DNA of 64,000 nt, taken from NCBI GenBank assembly GCA_000469685.2, contig LS997563.1, positions 38,356,468-38,420,467 of the forward strand, in the 5' to 3' direction. The DNA comes from Haemonchus contortus (lineage: Eukaryota > Nematoda > Chromadorea > Rhabditida > Trichostrongylidae). Each line of letters begins with the position of its first letter. Position 1 is the first letter of the stretch. A program made the position numbers and the translations under genes. The notes beneath the pieces are model-generated. The model searched no databases and was not told the DNA's origin. It saw nothing but the letters and a program-made list of their open reading frames with translations. This document shows positions 1 through 10,800 of the stretch, one piece after another.

Positions 1-480
1 GAATTGGCCGGCCGCTCTCTTCAATTCCAACGCGATCCTGATCGTCGTTTATATAGGAGGAGTCATTTTAATTAATCAAGTCTAATAAACATGAAAACTA
101 AAAGAAAACAAAAGAAAAAACGATAAAATCCAATGAAAAAGCAAGCCAGTCAAGGAAAAATTCCGCGTCCTATCGATTGGCGGGAGTACGGTAATTGCAG
201 TGAAATTTGCCGCATGCCGCAAGGGAGAATGCCGCGATAGGGGAGAAGTTCCGTTACCCCCAGTTTGGCTATGCACGCTAACGCGCGCAGTATATGTCGA
301 CGGCCACTTATCCACGATAGAGTCATTCAGCGGAATGTTGGATAATCAGAATAAGATAGTTCTCTCTAGATTCGAACGCCGAACTGCTGAGAGCATCACG
401 CTCGATATATTTGAGCACAGTTAATAGTGGTTGATCATAGCTCCGTCCACCCTAGTGCGAGCCCTTCCCACGGTAAACTT
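1..480. other. Leading stretch without a recognised gene
   Basis: Two short overlapping reading frames on opposite strands (82-315 and 200-424) occur here, but neither resembles a known family nor has splice sites. The segment near 40-60 has the same 'tttatata' type of ending seen before the mariner at 2120-2145, so it may be the end of another repeat. Nothing else is supported. Confidence 0.4.
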
Positions 481-1655
481 GACCACCCTTCTTTTGACTG
501 CTCTGACCATTTTTTCCGCATTCCAGAAAGTTTTTGAAGAGATGAATTTTTGGTCTTAGCCCCGCTTTCCTGTGCCAGATCCGCCCACTTCGGGGACTAC
601 ATTTGTTCCATTACCTCTATCCACTTTTTTCCCGTATTCTAGGACGTTTCTGAACAAAGTTATGAATTTTTGAGCCAAGCCCCGCCCACTTCGAGGACTT
701 GACCACATTTCTTCCATTACCTCTTACCACTCTTTCCACGCGTCCTGGAACGTTTCTGAGCAGTTATGAAATTTTGATTCAAGCCCCGCCCACTTTGACG
801 CCAACCTCGCCCACGTTGAAAATTCGGTCACATTTGTCCCATTACCTCTAACTACTTTTTTTCCCGCATTCTAGAACGTTTCTGAACAGAGTTATGAAAT
901 TTTGATCTAAGCCCCGCCCACTTTGGTGCCAACCCCGCCCATTTCGGGAATTCGGCCACATTTGTTCCATTACCTCTTACCACTCTTTCCACGCGTCCTG
1001 GAACGTTTCTGAGCAGTTATGAAATTTTGATTCAAGCCCCGCCCACTTTGACGCCAACCTCGCCCACGTTGAAAATTCGGTCACATTTGTCCCATTACCT
1101 CTAACTACTTTTTTTCCCGCATTCTAGAACGTTTCTGAACAGAGTTATGAAATTTTGATCTAAGCCCCGCCTACTTCGGTGCCAGCCCCGCCCACTTCGG
1201 GAATTCGGCCACATTTGTCCCATTACCTCTTAACACTTTTTTCCCGCATTCCAGAACGTTTCTGAACAAAGTTGTGAATTTTTGATCTGAGCCCCGCCCA
1301 CTTTGGTGCCAACCCCGCCCACTTCGGGAATTCGGCCACATTTGTTCCATTACCTCTTACCACTTTTTTCCCGCATTCTAGAACGTTTCTGAACAGAGTT
1401 ATGAAATTTTGATCTAAGCCCCGCCCACTTTGGTGCCAGCCCCGCCCACTTCGGGAATTCGGCCACATTTGTCCCATTACCTCTTAACACTTTTTTCCCG
1501 CATTCCAGAACGTTTCTGAACAAAGTTGTGAATTTTTGATCTGAGCCCCGCCCACTTTGGTGCCAACCCCGCCCACTTCGGGAATTCGGCCACATTTGTT
1601 CCATTACCTCTTACCACTTTTTCCCGCATTCTAGAACATTTCCGAACGAAGTTAC
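481..1655. repeat. 127-bp satellite array with dimeric higher-order structure
   Basis: About nine tandem copies of a unit averaging 127 bp. Each unit carries a GC-box-like core (gccccgcccacttcggg), a 'ccattacctctta' block, and 'gaacgtttctgaac' followed by 'gttatgaaattttga'. The last block starts at about 763, 891, 1016, 1144, 1271, 1398 and 1525, which gives spacings of 125-128 bp. Copies at 763 and 1016 share one variant, 891 and 1144 a second, and 1271 and 1525 a third. The array therefore appears to have grown by duplicating dimers of about 254 bp. The first copies (480-720) and the last (after 1640) are degenerate, as expected at array edges. Open frames on the minus strand (1223-1604) are by-products of the repeat. 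Confidence 0.93.
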
Positions 1656-1691
1656 CCTCATTTTTTAAAAGTAGCTTCTATCTCAACGCAC

Positions 1692-1714
1692 GCCCCGCCC
1701 ACCGTGGGCGGGGC
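1692..1714. repeat. GC-rich perfect hairpin
   Basis: An 11-bp perfect inverted repeat (gccccgcccac / gtgggcggggc) with a single central base. It lies just past the satellite and uses the same GC-box motif as the satellite unit. Confidence 0.85.
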
Positions 1715-1982
1715 TTCGCTACGCCTACACATGCCTAGCACGCATAGGGCCTTGCTCACCCCTGTGCTTTTTTTCCTGGCCTCGATGCCTTCGTTGAATC
1801 GAGTTATGAATCTCTGTGGAAAGTACCGCCCACTGCGAGAACGCTCCGCCCACCGCCGGTAAGCTTCCCTTATTTTAGTTGTTGACCCATTCCTCACCTT
1901 TGCACATTTTTTCCCGGCGTCTGGACTGTTATGAGACCGAATTAGAAGAATTAGTCCATGACCCCGCCCAATCCTGGCGCAT

Positions 1983-2005
1983 GCCCCGCCCCTTGGGGGC
2001 GGAGC
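1983..2005. repeat. Second GC-rich hairpin related to 1692-1714
   Basis: A 10-bp stem (gccccgcccc / ggggcggagc, one mismatch) with a 3-base loop. It and its flanks (ca-t/c-gccccgccc before, gc-tnc-gc after) resemble the hairpin 290 bp earlier, so the two look like copies of an older, diverged unit. The region between them (1715-1982) is GC-box rich but has no gene. Confidence 0.75.
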
Positions 2006-2145
2006 TCCGCCAAGCTCACATGTGATCTGTTGCACTTACCCTATGCTCAACCTATTCCAAACTTGACCCGACTTCTCCAGGTGTTACTTCAGGTTATCTC
2101 GAATTTCCGTACAAACAGACAGACAGACAGAGCGCTTTATATATA

Positions 2146-3027
2146 TTAGGTTGGCAAATAAGTCCTGCGACAAAAAATTTGAAGCGTTGAAAATTTGTAT
2201 CAACAGTGTGAACACGGTAGCAAGGGTGATAGACTTGTAGGAAAATCCTCAGGCAATTAACATATCAGTAAATAAGAGCACGCGTGTGGGCTTTCAGAGC
2301 ATTACGGTCAATGAATTGACAACACCCGATTCGTACCATCACCTTCTACTAAGCACGCCAAGGGAAAAACGCGGGTGTAGCGGCTTGAAACATCAGCAAT
2401 CTATTCGATGCCAGCACTGCTCTCCGATCGACGGTCAACAATCGGTTGGATCGCTTCACTGCAGGAGATACCAGCCTTTCGGGTAACGCAAGCATCGTCC
2501 CCTAATTTAATGGATGTTGAGGGAATCCATCCACTATGAGTTGCCAAACGCAGATAAGATGGACACAGCTATTGCTTGCCCCTATGATCCCCTTAATTTG
2601 GCCAACGGGGTTAGAGAAGGGCGATCAAGTTGTAAATCAGGCCTCCTGAGGAGGGACAACGCACATCGAAAATTCGCTTTAGACCCACGCCAAAAGTTCA
2701 CCGATCCCGATTCGTTCCAGATTACTCATCAGTCGTACTCCCGGAGTGTTCCCCCTTTTACCTACCATATGCTCACCCTTTTTGAGCATCCCGTTGTGGA
2801 AAAGAAATTCGTAACTTAATGTGATCCAAAAACGGCGGTCAATAACTTCTTTGAGTCACAGCTCCCTCACTCCTGAAGAGATGGCATCAGTGATGAGCTC
2901 AAAGGATAAAAGAAGGTTGTTGACTTCTTTAGTAAAAAATTTTTCCGAAAATTGATTGATATGAAAAAATTTAGAAATGATTTAAAAAAGGTCTTCATTT
3001 TGTCGCAGGACTTATTTGCCAACCTAA
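2146..3027 (+). mobile_element. Mariner-family DNA transposon remnant
   Basis: Terminal inverted repeats of about 30 bp begin 'ttaggttggcaaataagt' at 2146, with the exact reverse complement ending at 3027. Both ends are flanked by TA (2144-2145 and 3028-3029), the mariner/Tc1 target-site duplication. The TTAGGTTGG start is typical of mariner-like elements. At 882 bp it is shorter than the roughly 1.3 kb of an intact copy. The part of the transposase with the N-terminal helix-turn-helix and the first catalytic Asp is missing or unrecognisable, and only a C-terminal catalytic fragment survives. The element landed in the 'gctttatatata' tail of the GC-rich repeat region. Confidence 0.93.
2514..2819 (+). 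pseudogene. Mariner transposase C-terminal catalytic fragment
   Basis: A 101-codon frame inside the mariner. It shows the family landmarks in order: an 'IHYEL' block near residues 6-10, a 'GLLRRDNAH' block (DNA-R-PH in active transposases, with the second catalytic Asp at residue 48), and 'HQSYSRSVPPFTYH' (normally HPPYSPDLAPSDYH). The third catalytic Asp is replaced by Thr at residue 83. Exactly 34 residues separate it from Asp48, so the DD34D spacing is kept while the residue is lost. An in-frame stop lies just upstream (2508-2510), and the DNA-binding half is not readable. The fragment is not expected to be catalytic. Confidence 0.85.
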
Positions 3028-3344
3028 TAGCAAGGATGATAAGCAGTATTTACTGAATACGTCTTCGCTGTGATACGTATATCATGGCGCCCGGATGTAT
3101 AGTCAGCAATGAAATGGCTCACTCAATTCAGAGATAAAGGTGGAGGTATATAGTGGACGGCTTAGGATGCATTAGTGATAAGTGATGATCAGGGGGGAAG
3201 CCCATTCACCTGCTCTAATGCCCGATAACTAGCAACGGCGGAAAGTGAGAAACCTCAGAACGGACCCAAGACCTTGCTGTAATTCCACTAGCGGCTCGTG
3301 CTTACACCATCTACTAATACATGTAATTCAACGACATTGTGCGA
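3028..3344. other. No gene seen
   Basis: Between the mariner and the MITE I see no repeat, exon or motif I can support. A short frame at 3245-3475 runs into the left arm of the MITE and is not credible as a gene. Confidence 0.4.
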
Positions 3345-3354
3345 CCAGAAACAG

Positions 3355-3613
3355 GGGTATGGGTACATACGTGCGTCCGAGGATGCGCGCGGCAAATTGC
3401 GCGGTGAAGTGCGTGACGATTCGAACGACTCTAGCGCCTGTTTTTGAGGCCCAAATTCAAAGTAGAGTAGTTTAGTAGGGTCAACTGATCGTACTAATCT
3501 ACTTTACTTCAAATTTGGACCCCAATGATAGACGCTAAAGTCGTTCAAATCGCGACGAACTTCGTCGCGCAGTTTGCCGCGCGCATCCTCGGACGCACGT
3601 AAGTTCCGTCCCC
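3355..3613. mobile_element. Foldback MITE with 10-bp target duplication
   Basis: A 259-bp imperfect palindrome. The left arm (3355-3476) and right arm (3500-3613) are inverted copies; for example 'acgtgcgtccgaggatgcgc' at about 3370 returns as its reverse complement at about 3580-3601. The loop is about 25 bases. The element is flanked by the direct repeat 'ccagaaacag' at 3345-3354 and 3614-3623. A 9-10 bp duplication fits Mutator-like (MULE) elements better than Tc1 or Harbinger; this class assignment is inference. No coding capacity. Confidence 0.85.
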
Positions 3614-3623
3614 CCAGAAACAG

Positions 3624-4856
3624 CGGGAAACAGTAGTAGATAACGGTAAACACCCGATTTTGCACTAAAATCTCTATCTGGAATAAAAGCGGCTATCCGC
3701 ATTCTTCACACACTTGGGACCCTATGAAAGAGTGGATCAAGAGCAAGTGAGGGACCCCGCCACGCAATTGACTGCCAGTTAGAGTTGTGGGAGTCTTTGA
3801 AAGTGTTGACCCAGCTTTGTGGAGACCAGCCAATTCCTAAGTGAATGTCGTGATCCGAATGAAGCAATCCCGAGAAATGGAAGGTACTCATAGCAAGAGT
3901 GTATGTCGGTCCGGGATTCAATCTAAAGACTACAAGAGCTGTAACGACGCTATTCGGCTCCAGGTCACTTTTAACATAGAAGTACTGCCTGATATAAAGA
4001 AAAATATAGAAGTAAATTATTCGAGTGCTGTTAAAGAGAACTGAAAATTCCTGAAGAGGACGATCAGTTCACTCCTCGAATGTGAGAAGTTCACAAATCC
4101 CTACCGAAAGTTCAAGGGGGATTACAAACTCTGCCCACGGCAGGGATCTTTCGTAACAGTGAGAGCAGGAAAGGGGAAAACAATTAGCGATTGGAAAATG
4201 GAAATGAATTTGGATTCGGATAGCCACAAATATAGAGACAGATCAAAAGTACTTTAGATTAAGGTCAAACTAACACGCCATGACATCGACTTCCGTTTAA
4301 AATCGTAAAGTGGGAATCTGGAAAGTACATGGCACGTCAAGGGCTTCAGTTCTAATCCTTGTAGCACACGTTTCTTAGAAGTTAATCGGTTCCTACAACG
4401 ATAACCGGTCACATGCCCGCACTCGTGCTCCCAAGGGTTCTTGGAAAGCGTGAACTACGCTTCCGATTGGGGGAATAGGTGATCGTTCGGCATGGCGCCG
4501 GTCGCAAAGGCGGGAACCATTTCAGAGGCCCGAAAATGTCGTCAAAATACTAGTTGCATTTTCCAAGATAGACTTTTCTAGCTGGCTGAATCTGAAAATA
4601 CATTAAAACGGGCCTGGCGTTGGTGAGGGTTTCATTTGGTTACTGCCACGACCGCAATCAAGACGAACCTATTGAATATGGGTATAGAATTGCAGAGTAA
4701 TCCCATAACTCAAAGAAGAATCCAATGATTCCTTTCATCCAGCACGACTGCTCCACGGTGCAGGTCCCCTTCGTTCTTGATTAAAGAGAACAGAGTCAAG
4801 CATGAAGAAAAGCAGACCCTGTCAGTATGACATCTCAGCTTTCCTCCCCCACTCAC
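3624..4856. other. No gene seen
   Basis: Reading frames at 3706-3921 (-) and 3841-4044 (+) lack splice signals or recognisable motifs. If the minus-strand gene described below is real, this stretch is either its intron or intergenic. Confidence 0.35.
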
Positions 4857-4874
4857 TCCCTTACTGAATGCTCC
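4857..4874 (-). CDS. Tentative 18-base microexon of the same gene
   Basis: An 18-base stretch between acceptor 'cagtattttcag' and donor 'gtgagtggg'. The phase fits the exon at 6012 (AG plus G gives Arg, then EHSVR). Both splice sites are strong, but so short a stretch can arise by chance. Confidence 0.3.
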
Positions 4875-7800
4875 CTGAAAATACTGTCTCCCATACATTC
4901 AACTCAGTGCTTATCGACTCTAATCTAAAGAGGGCTTTTCACCACCGGAACTCACCACCGGGTAAAGTGTTGCCCACTATCGTTCTCTGTGTAAACCCTT
5001 GCCCTCTTATTAGGCGATAAAACTTCTAAAAGTACTGTTCGAAGCCTTGCTAGCAGGGTTCAACCAATAAATTTGTGTTTTCGGACAAACTTGAACAGAT
5101 TCAGAGTGAGCCTAAAAATTGATAAGTGACGCTGTTACGGTAATTACGTTCCGTATCCAGTGTTTTCTCTAAAAAAGTTAACCGAGAATGAGAGCGGAGG
5201 TGTCACAGATTCTCTACAGCAATCCGTTATTCGAAGGAGGTTCGAAGGAAGTGAAGCCCTTGATGGTTGTTATGACGAGCAAAGAATTTGAGTATGAAAT
5301 TGAAATTACGGGATACATTATCGAAAAAAAATTCTGGCAGACCAAAAAATTGGGTCCCAATAGATCCCTAACTTATTCAAAAATAAACAAAAGCCGTGCT
5401 GTAGATCTAGTGGCCCTTGATTCGTGTCTACATGCATTTTACTAATAAGCGTTTACAATAAATGTAACCCGAGAGAGCCTTAAGAGGAACTCAAAAAGGA
5501 TGAAGGCACCATCGAAATAATCCAGGGATACCTATTGCAACGAGAATTGCAGGCGAGTTTTGCAAGACTTCTAGAGAACCCATAATCGACCTTTTCCGCT
5601 AAGTCGGTTATTCCCGAAAGTACGTTCGAATATGGACGGGGACGATTCTTGGGAGACTTTTTTCCTCAAGAAACCCAATAGGAGACCTTTCAACGAGTTG
5701 ATTCTCAATAAGCAAGTCAACAGGGGCTTCAGGCTTCACCAGATTTACGGTATTTGCCGGCTGTTGAAGAAGGAACATGGATTCCCACAGCTTCAACTGA
5801 GGGATGTTGAGACGAGTTGAGAGAATAACGAATTCTTACGGTACTGGTTTACCTGTGTCACAACAGTTCTCCAGATTTATTCAAGCATAACAGTACAAAC
5901 GTCGAAACATTATTACTCGAAGAAAACTTGAAAAAAGAACTTGAAAAAAATAAAATTTTTAAGAAAAATTTCAAAAAATTCATCTGAAATCGGGATCGAA
6001 GTTTCACTTACCTCCAATGCTCGCTGAGTTCGGGGAACATGTGCTTAATTTGAACCGATGTCAATTCTGGATTTGAAATTGAAACACGAGGACTTTCCGC
6101 TTCCATATGGCCATTTTCTAAGTGAAAATCAGGATTACTAACAAGTTCTTCTGAGTTGTTATCATTCAATTACTTATTTACTATAATTTTTACACAAATA
6201 ATTTTCATACACTAATTTTGGTCAGTTTACCATATTTTAAATGCTATAAGGTATGCTTTTTTGACGCCAATATGTCCCGTTCTTGGAATGCGCTCTGTAT
6301 ACGACTTCCCTTCAGAATCATTTTTAATTTATGGCCCACACAATGACTTGCGATGGTTAGCCGATGTACAATTTACTGGTTTTATCCACCCAGATGAGCC
6401 TGGAACCAACTAACTGGCCCCAGAGAGATGAAAGACTTGGTTTGCTTGAGCGCAAATAGATCAGGGATTTGATCCCAAGCGCATGCGCGTGATGGCGTGC
6501 CATTTGGTATTACAACACTGCCCAATTACCCGAATATTTATTTATTTATTTCATACGCTATGTAAGACAGCGTGAGAAAAATATAAATGCGAAACAACCG
6601 TAAACGAAACTCGACAACAATTCCTAACAAACACAAGATACTTGACACCTATGCTTGTAGTATAAGGTTTGCTGCGGACCGTTTGAAAGAAGTACTAGAG
6701 CTTCGGATGGATATAGATTTATTGATACGCAAAAACGATAGTCCAGCCCTAACAGTAAAAAAATTCCGTCTAATTGTGGTTTTAGGCCTATAAAACGGTA
6801 ATTTGAGCTCTCCATCCCTGGATTTGGATGGGATGAGATCATAGAATCGGGGAAAATCAATAACAGCTCTAGAAGTAGGAACCCTATGCAACATACACAA
6901 ATCAAAGAGGTCTCGTCTGGAATGCAAGGAAGGAATCTGGAAATATCTGTTTCTCATGGATGCATTAGGGATTCTGGAATACAAGAAACCACCGCGACCC
7001 ACGAGGACTTTTCTCGTGAAGTTGTTTTGGACTTTCGGAGAGAGAGCCGAATCCTTTTTCTTATGCGTATAAAAAAAACGGTTCCGCTCTCGACCAGAGG
7101 TCTTATATAAGTCTTATATACACGGATGAGAACCTTGCTGTCATTGGTCGTAGAACCTTGCTGTCATTGGTCGTAAGAGCCTTGAATATCTGGTACGTAC
7201 GTCGAAATGCTTTTCTCGTGCACTTCCTTGTAATAATCGGAAAAAGCAAGTTTGTTATCACATCTTTGATCTTTTCAACCTCTTGGATCTCCTGACCATT
7301 TATGAAATATGCGGAAGATTGAGGAGCTGGAGGGCCTATGCGCATGTAACAGGCTTTGGTGGTAGAGATAGGAATCTGCCACTCATTCGACCATTGGACA
7401 AGCATATTAATAGAATTCTGTAGTAATACCGAGTCCTGAGGGGATCTATTACTTTATAGAATTCAAGGTCATCCGCATACTGTTTGGCAGTAACTATACC
7501 ATTACAACAAATAGAGGCCAAATCAGCACAGTAAATATTGAAAAATATGGGAGACAATACCCCGCCTTGTGGAACACCACTATGCAGGGGAAAGACTTCA
7601 GAATATGAAGCGTTTATACCTACTTAGAAGGTCCTACCATGGAGAAACTCTCTAATGCATCTCAGAACCTTTTCATGAAATCCTAGCTTACTAAGTTTAT
7701 ATAAGAATTTACTGTGACTGACCTTATCAAACGCCTTAGTGAAGTCGAAATATATTACATCAACAGACTTTTTGTTGTCCAATGCAATTGTCCAATCATT

Positions 7801-10800
7801 GAATGACCCGAGCAGATTGGTGGTAACAGATTTACCCTTGACGAAACCATGTTGGAAAGAGGGAACTACTCCGTTCAGCTCCAAATGGCGAAGAATGTGA
7901 CGTTTAAGTAACTTTTCAAAAAGTCTGCAGAACAATGAGGTGATACTAATCGGTCTGTAGTTGGAGATATCCCAAAAAGGTGGTTTTTCCAGAATGGGAG
8001 TTATGTACGAATGTTTCCACAGTCTAGAAACTTCCGAGAACATCATTGAATGATTAAATAAATATGAAAGAGGGAAAGCAATGGCATGGGCTACGTTTTT
8101 GACAAATACAAGTGGGATATGATCCGGGGTAACAGAGAAAGAAGCAGGCAATTTGATCAAGTTATCATAGATGTCCTGGGGATCAAGGTAGGGGGACGTA
8201 TTCATTGCGTAAAAAGTTGATCGTGCAAGTGGCGGCAGTCTAACATCATCATTTGAAAACGATTTCTGAAACTCAGCAGCGAAAGCATTGGCCTTGTCAG
8301 TGTCCTTCAAAAGTAATCGCCCATCAGATTATAGATCAGTGAACTATATTTTTGAACGAAGTCTAGATCTCATGAATCCAAAGAAACGATGCCTTTCTTT
8401 TGATTCAACTATTTTCTTTTCAACGCTTTTGTTAAGCTTTGCTATTTTCTCCAAAAATGTAGAGGAAAGCTTTTTGTATCCAGTCCAATCACCATTGAGT
8501 CTTGCATATTGCAGAAGACATTCGCTATATTCTAACATTTTCTGGAGGTAGACGGCTAGATTGGACTCATTTGGGAAAACGTAAGCCCAAAGAATATATT
8601 GTTCTATAGCATCTTGAAGTATAGAGAGGAACATAACATATTTCTCGTCAACCGTAGATACTGTTTCAAACGATTCGATCCACAAAATGTTGAAAAGGTA
8701 ATTTGTAACACGAGTATAGTCACACTTTGTGAAAAGCCTTTTCAAAATCGGCACGGACGCCAGCAAGATTCTATCAATCTCGAAGGTGATACTAAAATGG
8801 TCACTATGGACAATCGGAGAACTAACAGATACTTTGCTTAAGAGTCCATGATCATTTGAGAAAAGTAAATCCAAAATAGAGTTGCATCTAGTGGGCTCTT
8901 TGATATACTGCTTGAAACCATGCAGAGCACCGCAAGTGGATGAGGACTTTCATTCCAAGAATCCCCGGCCCAATTGACTTCAGGCATGTTGAAATCACCT
9001 ACTACTAAAACTGGAAACGATACAGTAGAAAGTTCACTAATTGCTTTTGCCAATTGCTCGGAAAGGGAAGGAGTGGTGGAGGGAGGTCTGTAAACCAAGA
9101 CAACTCTGAAACGAAATTCGGTTGAAGCGATGTCTGCTGCTAAGATTTCATACGCCTTTGGAACCGACTGTGATAATACAGTATGATTGAGCGTGTTTCT
9201 TACAATCATGCACACTCCACGGCCGGCTCTGTGCCTTCTGTCGCACCTCAACACGGCAAACTCTTTGATCCAATGGCTGAACATAGACGTCATGGAATGG
9301 TGGGCTTTTAACCAAGTTTCGGTCAAAAGATACAAGTCATATCTATTAGCAATGATATGATTAAGGAAACTTCCGTTTTTAGGTATGATACTATCGTATT
9401 TGATTATTGTACTTCTTATTTTCATCATATTGACTATGCTTACTGCGACAATCATTTATTACAGTGTATGTTTAACATTTATAGTAATGATCATTCATTG
9501 CTATATTCACCTAATTACTTGTTTGATTGATTTTTTTACTCTTTACTTAATTCTTTTCCAACTTTACTCTTATTTTATTATTATTTTATTTTATTCTTCT
9601 TTTACTAGAAACTTGACTAAAGTTGGAAAAATCTGAAAATTGAAAAAAACCTACATACCATGTAAGGGTTCCTCGGAGCTAGACGATTCCATAGAATCAT
9701 CCGTCAACAAAGAAGAGTCGGATCGATCTTGAAAATAGGAAATTATTTGTAAAAAATTCCCATAACTTATTGAAGGGGAGCAGAGTGAGGTCGAACACTA
9801 CAATAGGGCTTAGCAGGAGAAAACGATTTTTAAGGAAAAGTAGGTGAACATCGTTGCTCCGATAGAAGAAGAGAGAACAGATGAAGGGAGGAGGGTTCTA
9901 ATTCAGATAGGACCGGTCTTACTACCCGGGCCCTCTAGATGTCAGAAATATTGTTAAAGCTAGCAGACTTGATCGAATCTCAACGAGTTATTGCCCTGAA
10001 TGAATTTCACGTAAAGAAAATGGTTTTTGGTATTTTGAGAACGGGTATAGAAATGCTTGATATCAGTTAGTAAAGGTAAGGATTAGAGAAGCTCCCTTAG
10101 GACCGCTTCTCTAAGACGTATTTGCTACGATACTACAAAAGACAGCAACTGAACGCTGCATTTAGCTGCATTTAACAACAGTCTCTGACCCATTGCACGG
10201 GTTTGTCTACACAGATGTAGGAACTGCACATGGAAATTCTCGATCACTTATCGATATGATGTTTCCTCTTGAAGGCACAGTTCACAATATGTTGAGGTAT
10301 TTTGTGTCAGACGAGTAATGTAAGTCATAGTCCAGAGTAGAGCAAAAAGGACAAAGGAGAATGAGACAACAAAATTTGCATGGAAGGGGCATCTGGACGA
10401 GCTGTCCGAATTTATGCGGCATTGCGCACAGCTGGCTACAGTAATTTAACTGTGTGCGCAACGTGTGCATCCTGTTGAGTGGTGCGAGCTCTACTCCTGC
10501 GGGCGAGTTTCCACAGCCTCAACGACGTTGCGAGAACTCGTCCGCATTTGGGTGTGTACGTTGGCACAACCGGTTTCGGGATCCTCATTACGCCCTATCT
10601 AGGCTGTTTTTTGACCCGACATCATCCATTGCGCTATCCTTTGGCATCACAGGCTCATTCTAAGGAGTATTTTAGAAACTATTTTGTTGTGAATTGTGCC
10701 TTTGATGGAATTTTTATTTACCTGAGGCTTGGAAATTGCTTTTTAGAATTTCTACCATCCAGAACATGAAGAAAAGGCAAAACATAAGAATGGTATCAAA

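Larger units (their letters stand above)
6530..9460 (-). mobile_element. CR1-like non-LTR retrotransposon, inactive
   Basis: About 2.9 kb on the minus strand. From 5' to 3': an apurinic-type endonuclease (8838-9455), a linker, a reverse transcriptase (about 7100-8310), a C-terminal region (6649-7002), and a 3' end with ATTT/AAAT repeats (6533-6552). Sequence style (DFTKAFDKVSHSKFLYKL, GVPQGGVLSP, YADD) fits the CR1/jockey group; the exact clade is inference. At least three in-frame stops, several frameshifts and a 23-bp tandem duplication disable it. It lies in an intron of the minus-strand gene, in the same orientation. Confidence 0.92.

Noticed and set aside
1..20. Possible cloning-vector remnant (gaattggccggccgc)
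   Set aside because: The restriction-site-like palindrome is short and runs into ordinary sequence; there is no vector backbone.
1223..1604. Two overlapping 84-codon frames on the minus strand, nearly identical
   Set aside because: They are the satellite unit translated; their offset equals the repeat length of 127 bp.
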